Shown here piece after piece: positions 1 to 6,416 of a DNA stretch of 6,416 nt. A program made the position numbers and the translations under genes. The stretch is from Acidobacteriota bacterium (GTDB lineage: Bacteria > Acidobacteriota > Terriglobia > Bryobacterales > Bryobacteraceae): assembly GCA_947505565.1 (NCBI GenBank), contig CANNLB010000172.1, positions 1-6,416 of the forward strand, given 5' to 3'. Below the pieces are notes generated by a model. The model saw only the letters and a program-made list of their open reading frames with translations. It was not told the origin of the DNA and searched no databases. Every line of letters starts with the position of its first letter. Within the stretch, counting starts at the first letter, position 1.

Positions 1-2467
1 CGACCCCAGCACCCTCCGCTCGAACCCCGCCGGTACCGGCTCCATCCGCGACGTCTTCCCGAATAATCAAATTCCCGCCAACCGCATCTCTCCCACCGCC
101 GCCTCCATCGCCACCTTCGGCGCGGGAGTCGCCCCCAACCGTGGCTTTGCCCCCGGCACCTCCGGCTACGTCCGCCAAAACTACCTCGTCACCGGCGGTA
201 CCGAAATCACCCCCACCGACAAGTGGTCCGTCAAAGGCGACCATCTCTTCGGTTCCAACCACCGGGTCAGCTTCCTGTGGAACACCACCGAGTTCCGCCG
301 TAAACCCGGCCCCGCCGGCCCCCCCGGACTCCCCCAGCCCCTTTGGAGCGGACAGCTCCAAGCCTGGGACACCGAAGCCTACCGCCTCACCCACGATTGG
401 ACCATCTCCGCCCGCATGGTCAACCACCTCTCGTTTTCGAAGAACACCTTCACCAAAAACAGCTTCTCCGCTAACGTCGACAAAAGCTGGAAAGACAAGG
501 TCTGCATCAAGAACGTGGTCGACTGCAACCAAAACTTCCCCTCCATCAACTTCACCGAATTCTCCGGTTGGGGCAGCGCTTCCTACAACGGCACCAACCA
601 GCCCGGCTGGGGTTTGAAGGACGATCTCAGCTACGTCCGCGGTGCCCACACCTTCAAGTTCGGCTTCGCCTTCCAACAGCAGAACGCCGACGGTTTCGGC
701 CAGCAGGACATCGCCGGTCGCGCCGACTTCAGCTACCTCAGCACCAGCATCCCCGGCAATACCAGCTTCCCCGCCAGCGGCGGTAGTTCCTTCGCCTCGT
801 TCCTGGTCGGCGACGCCTTCCTCGGCCGTACGGAAACGATCCGCAACGTCACCCAGCGCTTCCCCTACTACGGCTTCTACGCCCAAGACGATTTCCGCAT
901 TACGAAGAAGCTCACCGTCAACTACGGCATCCGCTACGACGTCACCATGCCCCCGACCAACCTGAGGGATGAGTACTCTGACTTCAATCCCGACCGCCCC
1001 AACCCCGGTGCCAACGGTCGCCCCGGTGCCCTCTGGTTCGCCGGCTTCGGCCAGGGTCGCGAAAACACCCGCAGCTTGGTTCCCGGCTGGTACGGCGGCG
1101 TAGGCCCCCGCATCGGACTCGCCTATACCCTCGACCCCAAAACCACCATCCGCTCCGGCTACGGCCGTTCGTTCTCTCGCGTCACCGCCGTCCAAGGCTC
1201 CGGCCACTTCGCCGGCTTCATCGGCCAGTACCAATTCGATAATGCTTCCCAAGGCGTCCAGCCCACCTTCAAGCTCGACCAGGGCCTTCCCTCCTACGTT
1301 CTGCCTCCCTCCCTCGACCCAGCCTTCTCGAATGGTCTCAGCGTCGACTATTGGCAAGGCCAGGAAGCCACCCGCGCCCCCGAAAACTCCTTCTGGACCC
1401 TAACCGTCCAACGGCAGGTTTCCAGCAGTCTCGTCATCGAAGTCGGCTACAACGGCAGCGCCGGATCCCATCTCCAAACCGGGCTCCTGAACTTAAACCA
1501 AATCCCCACCCAGGTCTTTGACAACCTCGTCACCCGCTTCGGCGGCGTCCAAGCCGGCAATATCCTCCGCGCCGATATCGCCTCTCCCCTAGCCGTCAGT
1601 GCCGGCATCACCGCCCCCTACCCGGCCTTCCTCAACCAGCGCCTCCGCACCGTCAATCAGGCCCTCCGACCCTACCCCCAATACCAAAACATCTCCACCG
1701 GTGTCCAGAACGGCGACAAATCCGGCCACTCCTCCTATCATGCCTTCATCCTGAAGGCCGACCGACGCATGTCCGGTGGCCTTACTTTTAATTGGAACTA
1801 CGTCTTCTCGAAGCTCCTCACCGACTCCGACACCTACTTCGCCAACGGCACCGCCTCCCAGGATCACTACAACCGCCGCCTCGAAAAGTCGATCGGCCAG
1901 AACGACCAAACCCACTCGCTCAAGTTCTCCACCATCTATGAACTCCCCTTCGGCAAAGGCCGCACGTGGTTCACCGGCGGCTTCTTGAATCAAGCGATCG
2001 GCGGTTGGCGCATCGCCGCCATTCAGTCTTATGCCAGCGGGCTCCCCATCGCCCTCCAGCGCAACAACCCCCTGCCGATCTTCAACGGCCAAGCCCGGCC
2101 GCTGATTGATAGCTATGACAATTGGCGCGCCCCCCTCGTCGGTAGCAGCTTCGACCCGAACGTCGATCGCTTCCTGAAACCGGCCAACCAGTTCCCGGCT
2201 CAACCCGTCGCCGCCTTCGGCAACGCCACCCGCTTCAACCCCAACCTCCGCTCGTTCACGAACATGTCGGAGAACGTCAGCCTGGCGAAAACGTTCAATA
2301 TCACCGAACGCCTCCGCATCGACCTCCGCGGCGAAGCGTTCAACATTTTTAATCGGACCATCTTCGGCACCGGTTCGACCAACCTCAACGCCGGCACCTT
2401 CGGCCAAGTCCAAAATCAGGCCAACGACCCCCGCCAGATGCAGGTCGGCCTGAAAGTCTACTGGTAG
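1..2467 (+). CDS. TonB-dependent receptor, Oar-like (5' end missing)
   Basis: This is the C-terminal 821 residues of an outer-membrane TonB-dependent receptor. Base 1 ends a split codon, the reading frame runs from base 2, and the stop is TAG at 2465-2467. The signal peptide, any carboxypeptidase-regulatory-like domain and most of the plug lie left of the window. Near the left edge is FPNNQIPANRISPTA, a hallmark of the Acidobacteriota Oar-like group. Barrel signatures follow: YYGFYAQDDFRIT with NYGIRYD (about 865-940), LTVQRQVSSSLVIEVGYNGS (about 1400-1460), YHAFILKADRRMSGGLTFNW and YVFSKLLTD (about 1740-1830), YELPFGKGR with GGWRIAAIQSYASGLP (about 1935-2050), and LRGEAFNIFNRTIFG (about 2320-2370). 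The protein ends in VYW, an aromatic C-terminus suited to BAM-mediated insertion. Members of this group usually have about 1000-1200 residues, so roughly 200-400 are missing. The substrate cannot be told from sequence; polysaccharide or peptide uptake is often assumed for the family. No frameshift is seen. An internal ATG at 416 is not a real start. Confidence 0.93.
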   Translation, partial: DPSTLRSNPAGTGSIRDVFPNNQIPANRISPTAASIATFGAGVAPNRGFAPGTSGYVRQNYLVTGGTEITPTDKWSVKGDHLFGSNHRVSFLWNTTEFRRKPGPAGPPGLPQPLWSGQLQAWDTEAYRLTHDWTISARMVNHLSFSKNTFTKNSFSANVDKSWKDKVCIKNVVDCNQNFPSINFTEFSGWGSASYNGTNQPGWGLKDDLSYVRGAHTFKFGFAFQQQNADGFGQQDIAGRADFSYLSTSIPGNTSFPASGGSSFASFLVGDAFLGRTETIRNVTQRFPYYGFYAQDDFRITKKLTVNYGIRYDVTMPPTNLRDEYSDFNPDRPNPGANGRPGALWFAGFGQGRENTRSLVPGWYGGVGPRIGLAYTLDPKTTIRSGYGRSFSRVTAVQGSGHFAGFIGQYQFDNASQGVQPTFKLDQGLPSYVLPPSLDPAFSNGLSVDYWQGQEATRAPENSFWTLTVQRQVSSSLVIEVGYNGSAGSHLQTGLLNLNQIPTQVFDNLVTRFGGVQAGNILRADIASPLAVSAGITAPYPAFLNQRLRTVNQALRPYPQYQNISTGVQNGDKSGHSSYHAFILKADRRMSGGLTFNWNYVFSKLLTDSDTYFANGTASQDHYNRRLEKSIGQNDQTHSLKFSTIYELPFGKGRTWFTGGFLNQAIGGWRIAAIQSYASGLPIALQRNNPLPIFNGQARPLIDSYDNWRAPLVGSSFDPNVDRFLKPANQFPAQPVAAFGNATRFNPNLRSFTNMSENVSLAKTFNITERLRIDLRGEAFNIFNRTIFGTGSTNLNAGTFGQVQNQANDPRQMQVGLKVYW

Positions 2468-2525
2468 ATTGACAGTGGATGAACGTTAAGTCAGGAGAAA
2501 ATAAGGCCCAAACAATCCAGCATCG

Positions 2526-2554
2526 TTAAATATATTATAAAACTCGCATACAAT
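2526..2554 (+). promoter_or_regulatory. Candidate sigma70-type promoter for the chemoreceptor gene
   Basis: A TACAAT hexamer at 2549-2554 matches the -10 consensus at five of six bases. A weak TTAAAT at 2526-2531 sits 17 bp upstream as a possible -35 (three of six). The stretch between them is AT-rich. Transcription would begin around 2560-2562, giving a leader of about 60 nt to ATG 2621, or an almost leaderless message if ATG 2561 is used. The call rests on pattern only; AT-rich DNA throws up such hexamers by chance. Confidence 0.4.
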
Positions 2555-2607
2555 CTCCCGATGAGCTTCTTAGGCATCGGAGAGTTCTTTCAAAAAGCTC
2601 TCGACCT

Positions 2608-2613
2608 GAGGAG
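2608..2613 (+). promoter_or_regulatory. Shine-Dalgarno GAGGAG that selects ATG 2621
   Basis: GAGGAG lies 7 nt (CGTTTTT) upstream of ATG 2621, near-ideal complementarity and spacing. The alternative in-frame ATG at 2561 is preceded by ACAATCTCCCG, with no purine-rich element. This is why 2621 is chosen as the start of the chemoreceptor gene. Confidence 0.75.
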
Positions 2614-2620
2614 CGTTTTT

Positions 2621-5600
2621 ATGAAATCTGCGGTGAAGAGTCCCCGTCCGACCAGGTCGCTCTTTCTAGAAAGGGTTCAGGAGATCCGGTCGCAATTGGC
2701 AGGCGACGACCTGTCCGGTCGCCTGTCCATGGACGACCTTCCGGCCGCTGATCTTCAGGCCGCCGTTGCGGTCAACGATCTTCTCGACCATCTCGCCCTC
2801 CAGGCGAAGGGCTCCCTGCAGACGAGCGAACGGAACAGAGCGATTCTGTCCGAAGAGCTAGCCGATGCCCGTGCCCTCTCCCAAGTGGTCTCGGAGATCG
2901 CGAGCGCCTCCACTCCGCTTGAAGCGGCGCGGATGGCGCTGGACTCGGTCCGTTCCGCCTTCGGCTGGGCCTACGGATCATTTTGGACGGTGGACGCGGC
3001 CAGCCGCTCCCTTGTTTTCGCGATCGACTCGGGTACCGTGAATGATCAATTCGTCCGGGTCACCCAACAGGCTCACTTCCAGGAAGGCGTCGGCCTGAGT
3101 GGCCGCGCCTGGAAGCAACGGGATCTGGTCTTCGTTCCCGATCTGAGCGAAGTCCGAGACTGCGTGCGGGCCCCGGTCGCGCTGCTGGCCGGCGTGAAAT
3201 CGGGTGTCTGTTTTCCGGTCCTGGTGGGCGGCCAGGTGCGAGGCACGATGGATTTCTTCTCTCTCGAAAGCATCGCCCCGAGCCCCAACCGGCTGAGCTC
3301 GTTGCAGCTGGTTGGTCGGCTCGTCTCCGCCGCGCTCGAGCGGATCGAGCAAAGCGCCCTCTCGGAACAGGCGGCCTCGGATTCCCGCGCGGTCGGTCAG
3401 GTTCTGGAATCGGTTGGTGCCGCCACCACCGAAGCCGCCGCTACCGAAGCCGCTTTGACCACGGTGAAAGACGCCTTCGGCTGGGCCTATGCCTCGTACT
3501 GGGTCGTCGACGCCCAGGACCGCGCTCTTCGCTTTTCCGCCGAGGTCGGCACGGTCAATGAGGAGTTCCGCCGCATTACGCAGCAAGCGCGGTTCGCGGA
3601 AGGGACCGGGTTAAGCGGCCGCGCCTGGGCGCGCCGAGAACTCGTCTTCGTCGCTGACTTGGCCGAGGTGAAGGACTGCGTCCGCGCTCCGGTGGCCCAA
3701 CGCGCCGGGGTCAAATCCGGCCTCTGCTTTCCGATTGAAGTCGATGGCCATGTGGTCGCCACGATGGACTTCTTCGCAACCGAAACGCTCTCGCCGAGCC
3801 CGGGCCGGCTCGAAGCGCTCCGCAGCGTCGGTCGGCTCGTTTCCGCGGCCATCGCCCGGATCCGCGATACGCAGCGCCAACGGGATGCGGCCAAAGATTC
3901 CGACGCCGTCAACCGCGTCCTCACCGCCGTCGGCACCGCGCAATCAGAAGATGAGGCCGCCCGGATCGCTCTCGAAACCGTGCGGACGGCGTTCGGCTGG
4001 GCCTATGGCTCCTACCGGACCCTGGACCGCAAAGAGAAGAATCTGCGATTTAGCACCGAGTCCGGCTCGGTCACCGAAGAGTTCCGGCGGGTGACCCAAC
4101 GCGCCCGCTTTGCCGAAGGGGAAGGGTTGTCGGGCCGCACTTGGCGCGCCAGAGATCTTTACTTTGTCAAAGACTTGAGTGAACTGACTGATTGCGTTCG
4201 CCGGGAACCGGCGCAGCGAGCCGGGGTCAAATCCGGGGTCTGCTTTCCCATTCAGATCGACGGCGAGGTCGCCGGGACCATGGACTTCTTCAGCCTGGAA
4301 ACCCTCGAGCCGAGCCCGGAGCGCCTGAACGCGTTACGCAGCGTCGGCCAACTCGTCTCCTCCGCCTTTGAAAGAATTCGCGACGCCACCAAACAGGCCG
4401 AATCCGCCCGCGACACCGGGGCCCTGAATCGGGTCCTCGAAGCGATGGGTCGCGCCGAGACCGTCGCCCAGGCCATCGGAACCGCTCTTGGCATCGTCCG
4501 GGAAGCCTTCGGTTGGGCCTATGGCTCTTATTGGCAGGTCGATCCCGCCTCGCAATCGTTGCGTTTTGGCCAGGATTCCGGCGCAGTCAGCGAGGAGTTT
4601 CGACGGGTGTCCGCCGAGGCGTCTTTCCGCGAAGGGGAGGGCTTCAACGGCCGCGCCTGGCGGGCTCGCGACCTCGTCTTTGTGGAAGATCTCGGTACCG
4701 TGACAGACTGCTCCCGTCGCGACTCGGCAGTCCGTCTTGGGATCAAGAGTGGCGTCGCCTTCCCGCTCGTAGTCTCGGGCAACGTCATCGGCACCCTCGA
4801 CTTCTTTGTGATGATGACGATCGCGCCGAGTCCGGAACGTCTGGAGGCGCTGCGCAACGTCGGTCGCCTGGTTTCGCGGGCCATCGAACGGGTCGCGGTC
4901 GAAGAACGGGCGCGGCGCGAAGCCGCCTTCCAGGAACGCGAAGTGGCTCGCTTGGTCGTCAACCTGGAACGGATGGCGGCCGGCAATCTCCAGGAGATCG
5001 ATGCCTCCATCACCGCCTCGGACGAGGAGACTCGCGCGGTCGCGGCGAACTTTGCCAAACTCAATACCGGCCTCTCCACCACCTCCGCCGCCATCCAGGG
5101 CCTGGTGGCCGATACCGCCCGCCTAGCGACCTCCGCCGTCGCCGGGGACCTCAAAGTCCGGGCCGACGCCTCGGTGCACCACGGCGATTTCCGCCAGGTC
5201 GTCGACGGCGTCAACCGGGCCCTCGATGCCGTCATCGGCCCCCTCGACACCGCCGCCGCCTATGTCGAGCGGATCAGTATCGGCGATATCCCACCGATCA
5301 TCACGCAGACCTACCAAGGCGACTTTGACACGCTCCGCAACAACCTGAATGCGCTGATCGAGTCCATGCACAAGGTCAGCCACTCCGCCGATGCGGTCGC
5401 CCAGGGCGATCTCACCGTCGAGATCGTTCCCCGCTCAGAACGCGATCAGCTCATGAAGTCGCTGGCTCAAATGGTCGCCTCGCTCACCAGCACGATCGGC
5501 CAGATCAAAACTGCCGCCGGTGAGGTGGCCTCGGGAAGCGTCGCCCTCTCGACAGCCACCACGCAATTGTCCGAAGGGGCCAGCGAACAGTCCGCCGCCG

Positions 5601-6416
5601 CCGAACAAGCGTCGTCCTCGATGGAGCAGATGGTCTCCAACATTCGTCAGAACGCTTCGAACGCCGAACAAACCGAGAAAATTGCGGTCCAATCGGCTAC
5701 CGATGCCAAGGAGAGCGGCCGCTCGGTCAGCGACGCCGTCAATGCGATGAAGGAGATCGCCAGCAAGATCTCCATCATCGAAGAGATCGCCCGGCAGACG
5801 AACATGCTCGCTCTCAACGCCGCCATCGAAGCGGCGCGGGCCGGCGAACATGGCAAAGGCTTCGCCGTCGTGGCTGCGGAAGTCCGGAAACTGGCCGAGC
5901 GGAGTCAGAAAGCCGCCAGCGAAATCAACCAGCTTTCGGCCTCGACCGTGAAGGTGGCCGAGCGGGCCGGAGAGATGCTCGAGCGACTGGTCCCGAATAT
6001 TGAAAAGACCGCTTCGCTCGTCCAGGAGATCTCTGCCGCCAGCGCCGAACAGCAGACCGGAGCCGAACAGATCAACACCGCCCTCCAGCAGCTCCAATCC
6101 GTCATTCAGCAGAATGCCAGCGGGTCCGAGGAGATGGCCGCCACCAGCGAAGAGCTCTCCTCGCAAGCCGAGCAAATGCTCTCCTCGATCGATCAGTTCC
6201 AGGTCAACGAAAGCGACGAGATGGAATCCTCCATTCAGCGGCTTGACCGGGCGGTAGCCGCTCGGCCGTCACCTGCGGCCCGCCCCGCTCCGGCCCGAGT
6301 GGTCAGCGGGCGCCCGGCACCACCCGCCGTTGCCAGCCGCCGTCCGGCCGCTCCTACCCGGCCCGCGAGCCCGCCGCGCAAAGGCGGCGTTAAGCTCGAT
6401 CTGCTCTCGGGTCCCG
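2621..6416 (+). CDS. Soluble methyl-accepting chemotaxis protein with four GAF domains and poly-HAMP (3' end missing)
   Basis: A cytoplasmic chemoreceptor that should control CheA via CheW. At least 1265 codons are open to the right edge. Numbering from ATG 2621: residues about 15-58 form a divergent HAMP-like segment (AGDDLSGRL...VNDLLDHL); 85-772 are four 172-residue GAF units; 773-955 are four successive HAMP-like modules; 956-1193 are the MCP signalling coiled-coil hairpin, with tip [19 protein letters not shown] (Asn1061, Asn1066, Glu1070 and Arg1073 match Tsr Asn376, Asn381, Glu385 and Arg388). Candidate methylation pairs fitting the small-small-x-x-E/Q-E/Q pattern are Glu995/Gln996, Glu1143/Gln1144 and Glu1170/Glu1171. 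A Pro/Ala/Arg-rich tail follows, then [12 protein letters not shown] at the edge. No hydrophobic stretch is long enough to cross a membrane. The alternative in-frame ATG 2561 would add 20 residues. The ligand is unknown; the GAF domains are the probable sensors. The true C-terminus is probably only a few dozen residues further on. Confidence 0.93.
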   Translation, partial: MKSAVKSPRPTRSLFLERVQEIRSQLAGDDLSGRLSMDDLPAADLQAAVAVNDLLDHLALQAKGSLQTSERNRAILSEELADARALSQVVSEIASASTPLEAARMALDSVRSAFGWAYGSFWTVDAASRSLVFAIDSGTVNDQFVRVTQQAHFQEGVGLSGRAWKQRDLVFVPDLSEVRDCVRAPVALLAGVKSGVCFPVLVGGQVRGTMDFFSLESIAPSPNRLSSLQLVGRLVSAALERIEQSALSEQAASDSRAVGQVLESVGAATTEAAATEAALTTVKDAFGWAYASYWVVDAQDRALRFSAEVGTVNEEFRRITQQARFAEGTGLSGRAWARRELVFVADLAEVKDCVRAPVAQRAGVKSGLCFPIEVDGHVVATMDFFATETLSPSPGRLEALRSVGRLVSAAIARIRDTQRQRDAAKDSDAVNRVLTAVGTAQSEDEAARIALETVRTAFGWAYGSYRTLDRKEKNLRFSTESGSVTEEFRRVTQRARFAEGEGLSGRTWRARDLYFVKDLSELTDCVRREPAQRAGVKSGVCFPIQIDGEVAGTMDFFSLETLEPSPERLNALRSVGQLVSSAFERIRDATKQAESARDTGALNRVLEAMGRAETVAQAIGTALGIVREAFGWAYGSYWQVDPASQSLRFGQDSGAVSEEFRRVSAEASFREGEGFNGRAWRARDLVFVEDLGTVTDCSRRDSAVRLGIKSGVAFPLVVSGNVIGTLDFFVMMTIAPSPERLEALRNVGRLVSRAIERVAVEERARREAAFQEREVARLVVNLERMAAGNLQEIDASITASDEETRAVAANFAKLNTGLSTTSAAIQGLVADTARLATSAVAGDLKVRADASVHHGDFRQVVDGVNRALDAVIGPLDTAAAYVERISIGDIPPIITQTYQGDFDTLRNNLNALIESMHKVSHSADAVAQGDLTVEIVPRSERDQLMKSLAQMVASLTSTIGQIKTAAGEVASGSVALSTATTQLSEGASEQSAAAEQASSSMEQMVSNIRQNASNAEQTEKIAVQSATDAKESGRSVSDAVNAMKEIASKISIIEEIARQTNMLALNAAIEAARAGEHGKGFAVVAAEVRKLAERSQKAASEINQLSASTVKVAERAGEMLERLVPNIEKTASLVQEISAASAEQQTGAEQINTALQQLQSVIQQNASGSEEMAATSEELSSQAEQMLSSIDQFQVNESDEMESSIQRLDRAVAARPSPAARPAPARVVSGRPAPPAVASRRPAAPTRPASPPRKGGVKLDLLSGP
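2681..2812 (+). other. Divergent N-terminal HAMP-like segment of the chemoreceptor
   Basis: Encoded residues about 21-64 contain a helix, then GDDLSGRL, an acidic connector (SMDDLPAAD) and a second helix with VNDLLDHL. This resembles the helix-GDL-connector-helix-VN.LLD layout of HAMP modules, including the second HAMP later in this protein (GDLKVRAD...VNRALDAVI). The resemblance is by eye only. If right, the GAF array is bracketed by HAMP-type coiled coils at both ends. Confidence 0.4.
2873..4936 (+). repeat. Four tandem 516-bp units, each encoding one GAF domain plus linker helix
   Basis: The units are 2873-3388, 3389-3904, 3905-4420 and 4421-4936. The landmark FGWAY begins at 2960, 3476, 3992 and 4508, exactly 516 bp apart each time, so no insertion or deletion has altered the period. 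Each unit carries a helix (such as [10 protein letters not shown]), [72 protein letters not shown] and an exit helix. Over the 129-residue core I hand-counted identity of 65% (1 vs 2), 67% (2 vs 3), 60% (3 vs 4) and 61% (1 vs 3). At DNA level the repeats have diverged at wobble positions, though a 17-base stretch is identical between units 2 and 3 (3704-3720 and 4220-4236). These are old internal duplications within one gene, not a mobile element. Confidence 0.93.
4937..5485 (+). other. Poly-HAMP signal-relay array (about four modules)
   Basis: Residues 773-955 of the chemoreceptor. Module 1 has [13 protein letters not shown]; module 2 has [11 protein letters not shown] then [12 protein letters not shown]; module 3 has [28 protein letters not shown]; module 4 has [30 protein letters not shown]. 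The GD(L/I) turn motif and flanking amphipathic helices are typical of HAMP domains. Linked HAMP arrays are known in other soluble receptors such as Aer2-type proteins. The exit helix of the fourth GAF leads straight into module 1, so the array should transmit GAF conformational change to the signalling hairpin. Boundaries are approximate. Confidence 0.8.
5486..6199 (+). other. MCP cytoplasmic signalling domain
   Basis: Residues 956-1193 form the two-armed coiled-coil hairpin that binds CheA and CheW. The tip region is the most conserved MCP segment (encoded at about 5780-5920, ending [18 protein letters not shown]). Compared with E. coli Tsr as I remember it, each arm appears exactly seven residues shorter between the outer methylation region and the tip, which would place it in the 34-heptad class rather than 36H. 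The Tsr trimer-contact Phe373 position is Arg1058 here, a common substitution. Confidence 0.9.
6200..6416 (+). other. Pro/Ala/Arg-rich C-terminal linker of the chemoreceptor
   Basis: After the signalling hairpin come an acidic helix ([17 protein letters not shown]) and about 38 residues dominated by Pro, Ala and Arg, with no hydrophobic core. This should be a flexible tether. It ends in [13 protein letters not shown] at the window edge, which looks like the start of a short terminal motif. In many receptors such a tail carries a docking peptide for CheR or CheB; whether this one does cannot be seen. Confidence 0.7.

Larger units (their letters stand above)
2468..2620 (+). promoter_or_regulatory. 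Intergenic region between receptor and chemoreceptor genes
   Basis: This 153-bp gap is clearly more AT-rich than the flanking genes, most of all at about 2500-2555. I found no stem-loop followed by a T-run after the receptor stop codon, so no intrinsic terminator is called. It holds a candidate promoter (2526-2554), an in-frame upstream ATG at 2561 and a strong ribosome binding site at 2608-2613. A small inverted repeat, GAGCTT at 2563-2568 and AAGCTC at 2595-2600, could fold in the leader but is too short to interpret. Confidence 0.7.

Noticed and set aside
1589..2413. Long minus-strand open frame (274 codons) opposite the receptor gene
   Set aside because: It lies wholly inside the receptor gene, whose family motifs are unmistakable. 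The predicted protein is a low-complexity Gly/Val/Glu/Ala sequence, as expected from the complement of a C-biased gene.
2468..2530. Intrinsic terminator after the receptor gene
   Set aside because: I could not find a GC-rich stem followed by a T-run; AACGTT at about 2480-2486 is only a short palindrome. Termination may be Rho-dependent or there may be readthrough.
2555..2620. Riboswitch in the chemoreceptor leader
   Set aside because: The leader of about 60 nt is too short, and I recognise no conserved aptamer core. The only inverted repeat (GAGCTT/AAGCTC) is six base pairs long.
2978..3943. Several minus-strand open frames across the GAF array (such as 2978-3586, 3487-3936, 3611-3943, and 4252-5250)
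   Set aside because: They resemble each other only because they are antisense to the 516-bp repeats. They contain no recognisable domain, have high Arg/Ser/Pro content, and the + strand frame is continuous and clearly MCP-like.
2873..4936. Possible CRISPR-like or mobile repeat array
   Set aside because: The 516-bp period consists entirely of coding units diverged at wobble positions, with conserved protein sequence. There are no short direct repeats with unique spacers, no terminal inverted repeats and no transposase.
2873..4936. Phytochrome- or cyanobacteriochrome-type photosensory GAF domains
   Set aside because: The Cys-His chromophore-attachment context and DXCF motif are not present; the cysteines sit in DC.R and G.CFP contexts instead.
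4513..5328. Plus-strand open frame of 271 codons in another frame within the chemoreceptor gene
   Set aside because: Arg/Gly/Pro-rich translation without domain signatures, fully overlapped by the GAF4-HAMP coding frame. It is a shadow of GC-rich codon structure.

Overview
The window comes from a high-GC bacterium, most likely an acidobacterium (Bryobacter/Solibacter-like). The main clue is the first gene, an Oar-like TonB-dependent receptor of the type that is heavily expanded in Acidobacteriota. This assignment is an inference from protein family, not from a marker gene. Both real genes lie on the + strand and both run off the window.

Layout. Bases 1-2467 are the 3' two-thirds or so of a TonB-dependent outer-membrane receptor gene (821 visible residues ending in an aromatic beta-barrel terminus). 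Bases 2468-2620 are a short AT-rich intergenic region with a plausible sigma70-type promoter and, just before ATG 2621, a strong GAGGAG ribosome binding site. From 2621 to the right edge there is one uninterrupted reading frame of at least 1265 codons. It encodes a very large soluble methyl-accepting chemotaxis protein (MCP) with this order: divergent HAMP-like N-terminus, four tandem GAF domains, four consecutive HAMP-like modules, MCP signalling hairpin, Pro/Ala/Arg-rich tail.

The most notable feature is the GAF array. The four units repeat with an exact period of 172 residues (516 bp) and are 60-67% identical between neighbours in the core by hand count, so they arose by internal duplication. 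Units 1-3 share two cysteines (DCVR and GVCFP or GLCFP contexts, 16 residues apart). Unit 4, which feeds directly into the HAMP array, keeps only the first. No transmembrane segment is visible, so the receptor should sense a cytoplasmic signal and pass it through the HAMP stack to CheA/CheW.

The two genes probably do not form one functional unit. They are separated by 153 bp, a candidate promoter precedes the chemoreceptor, and their base composition differs (the receptor gene is strongly C-biased on the coding strand). No RNA gene, CRISPR array, insertion sequence or convincing terminator was seen. The long open frames on the minus strand and in other + frames are shadows of these two genes.
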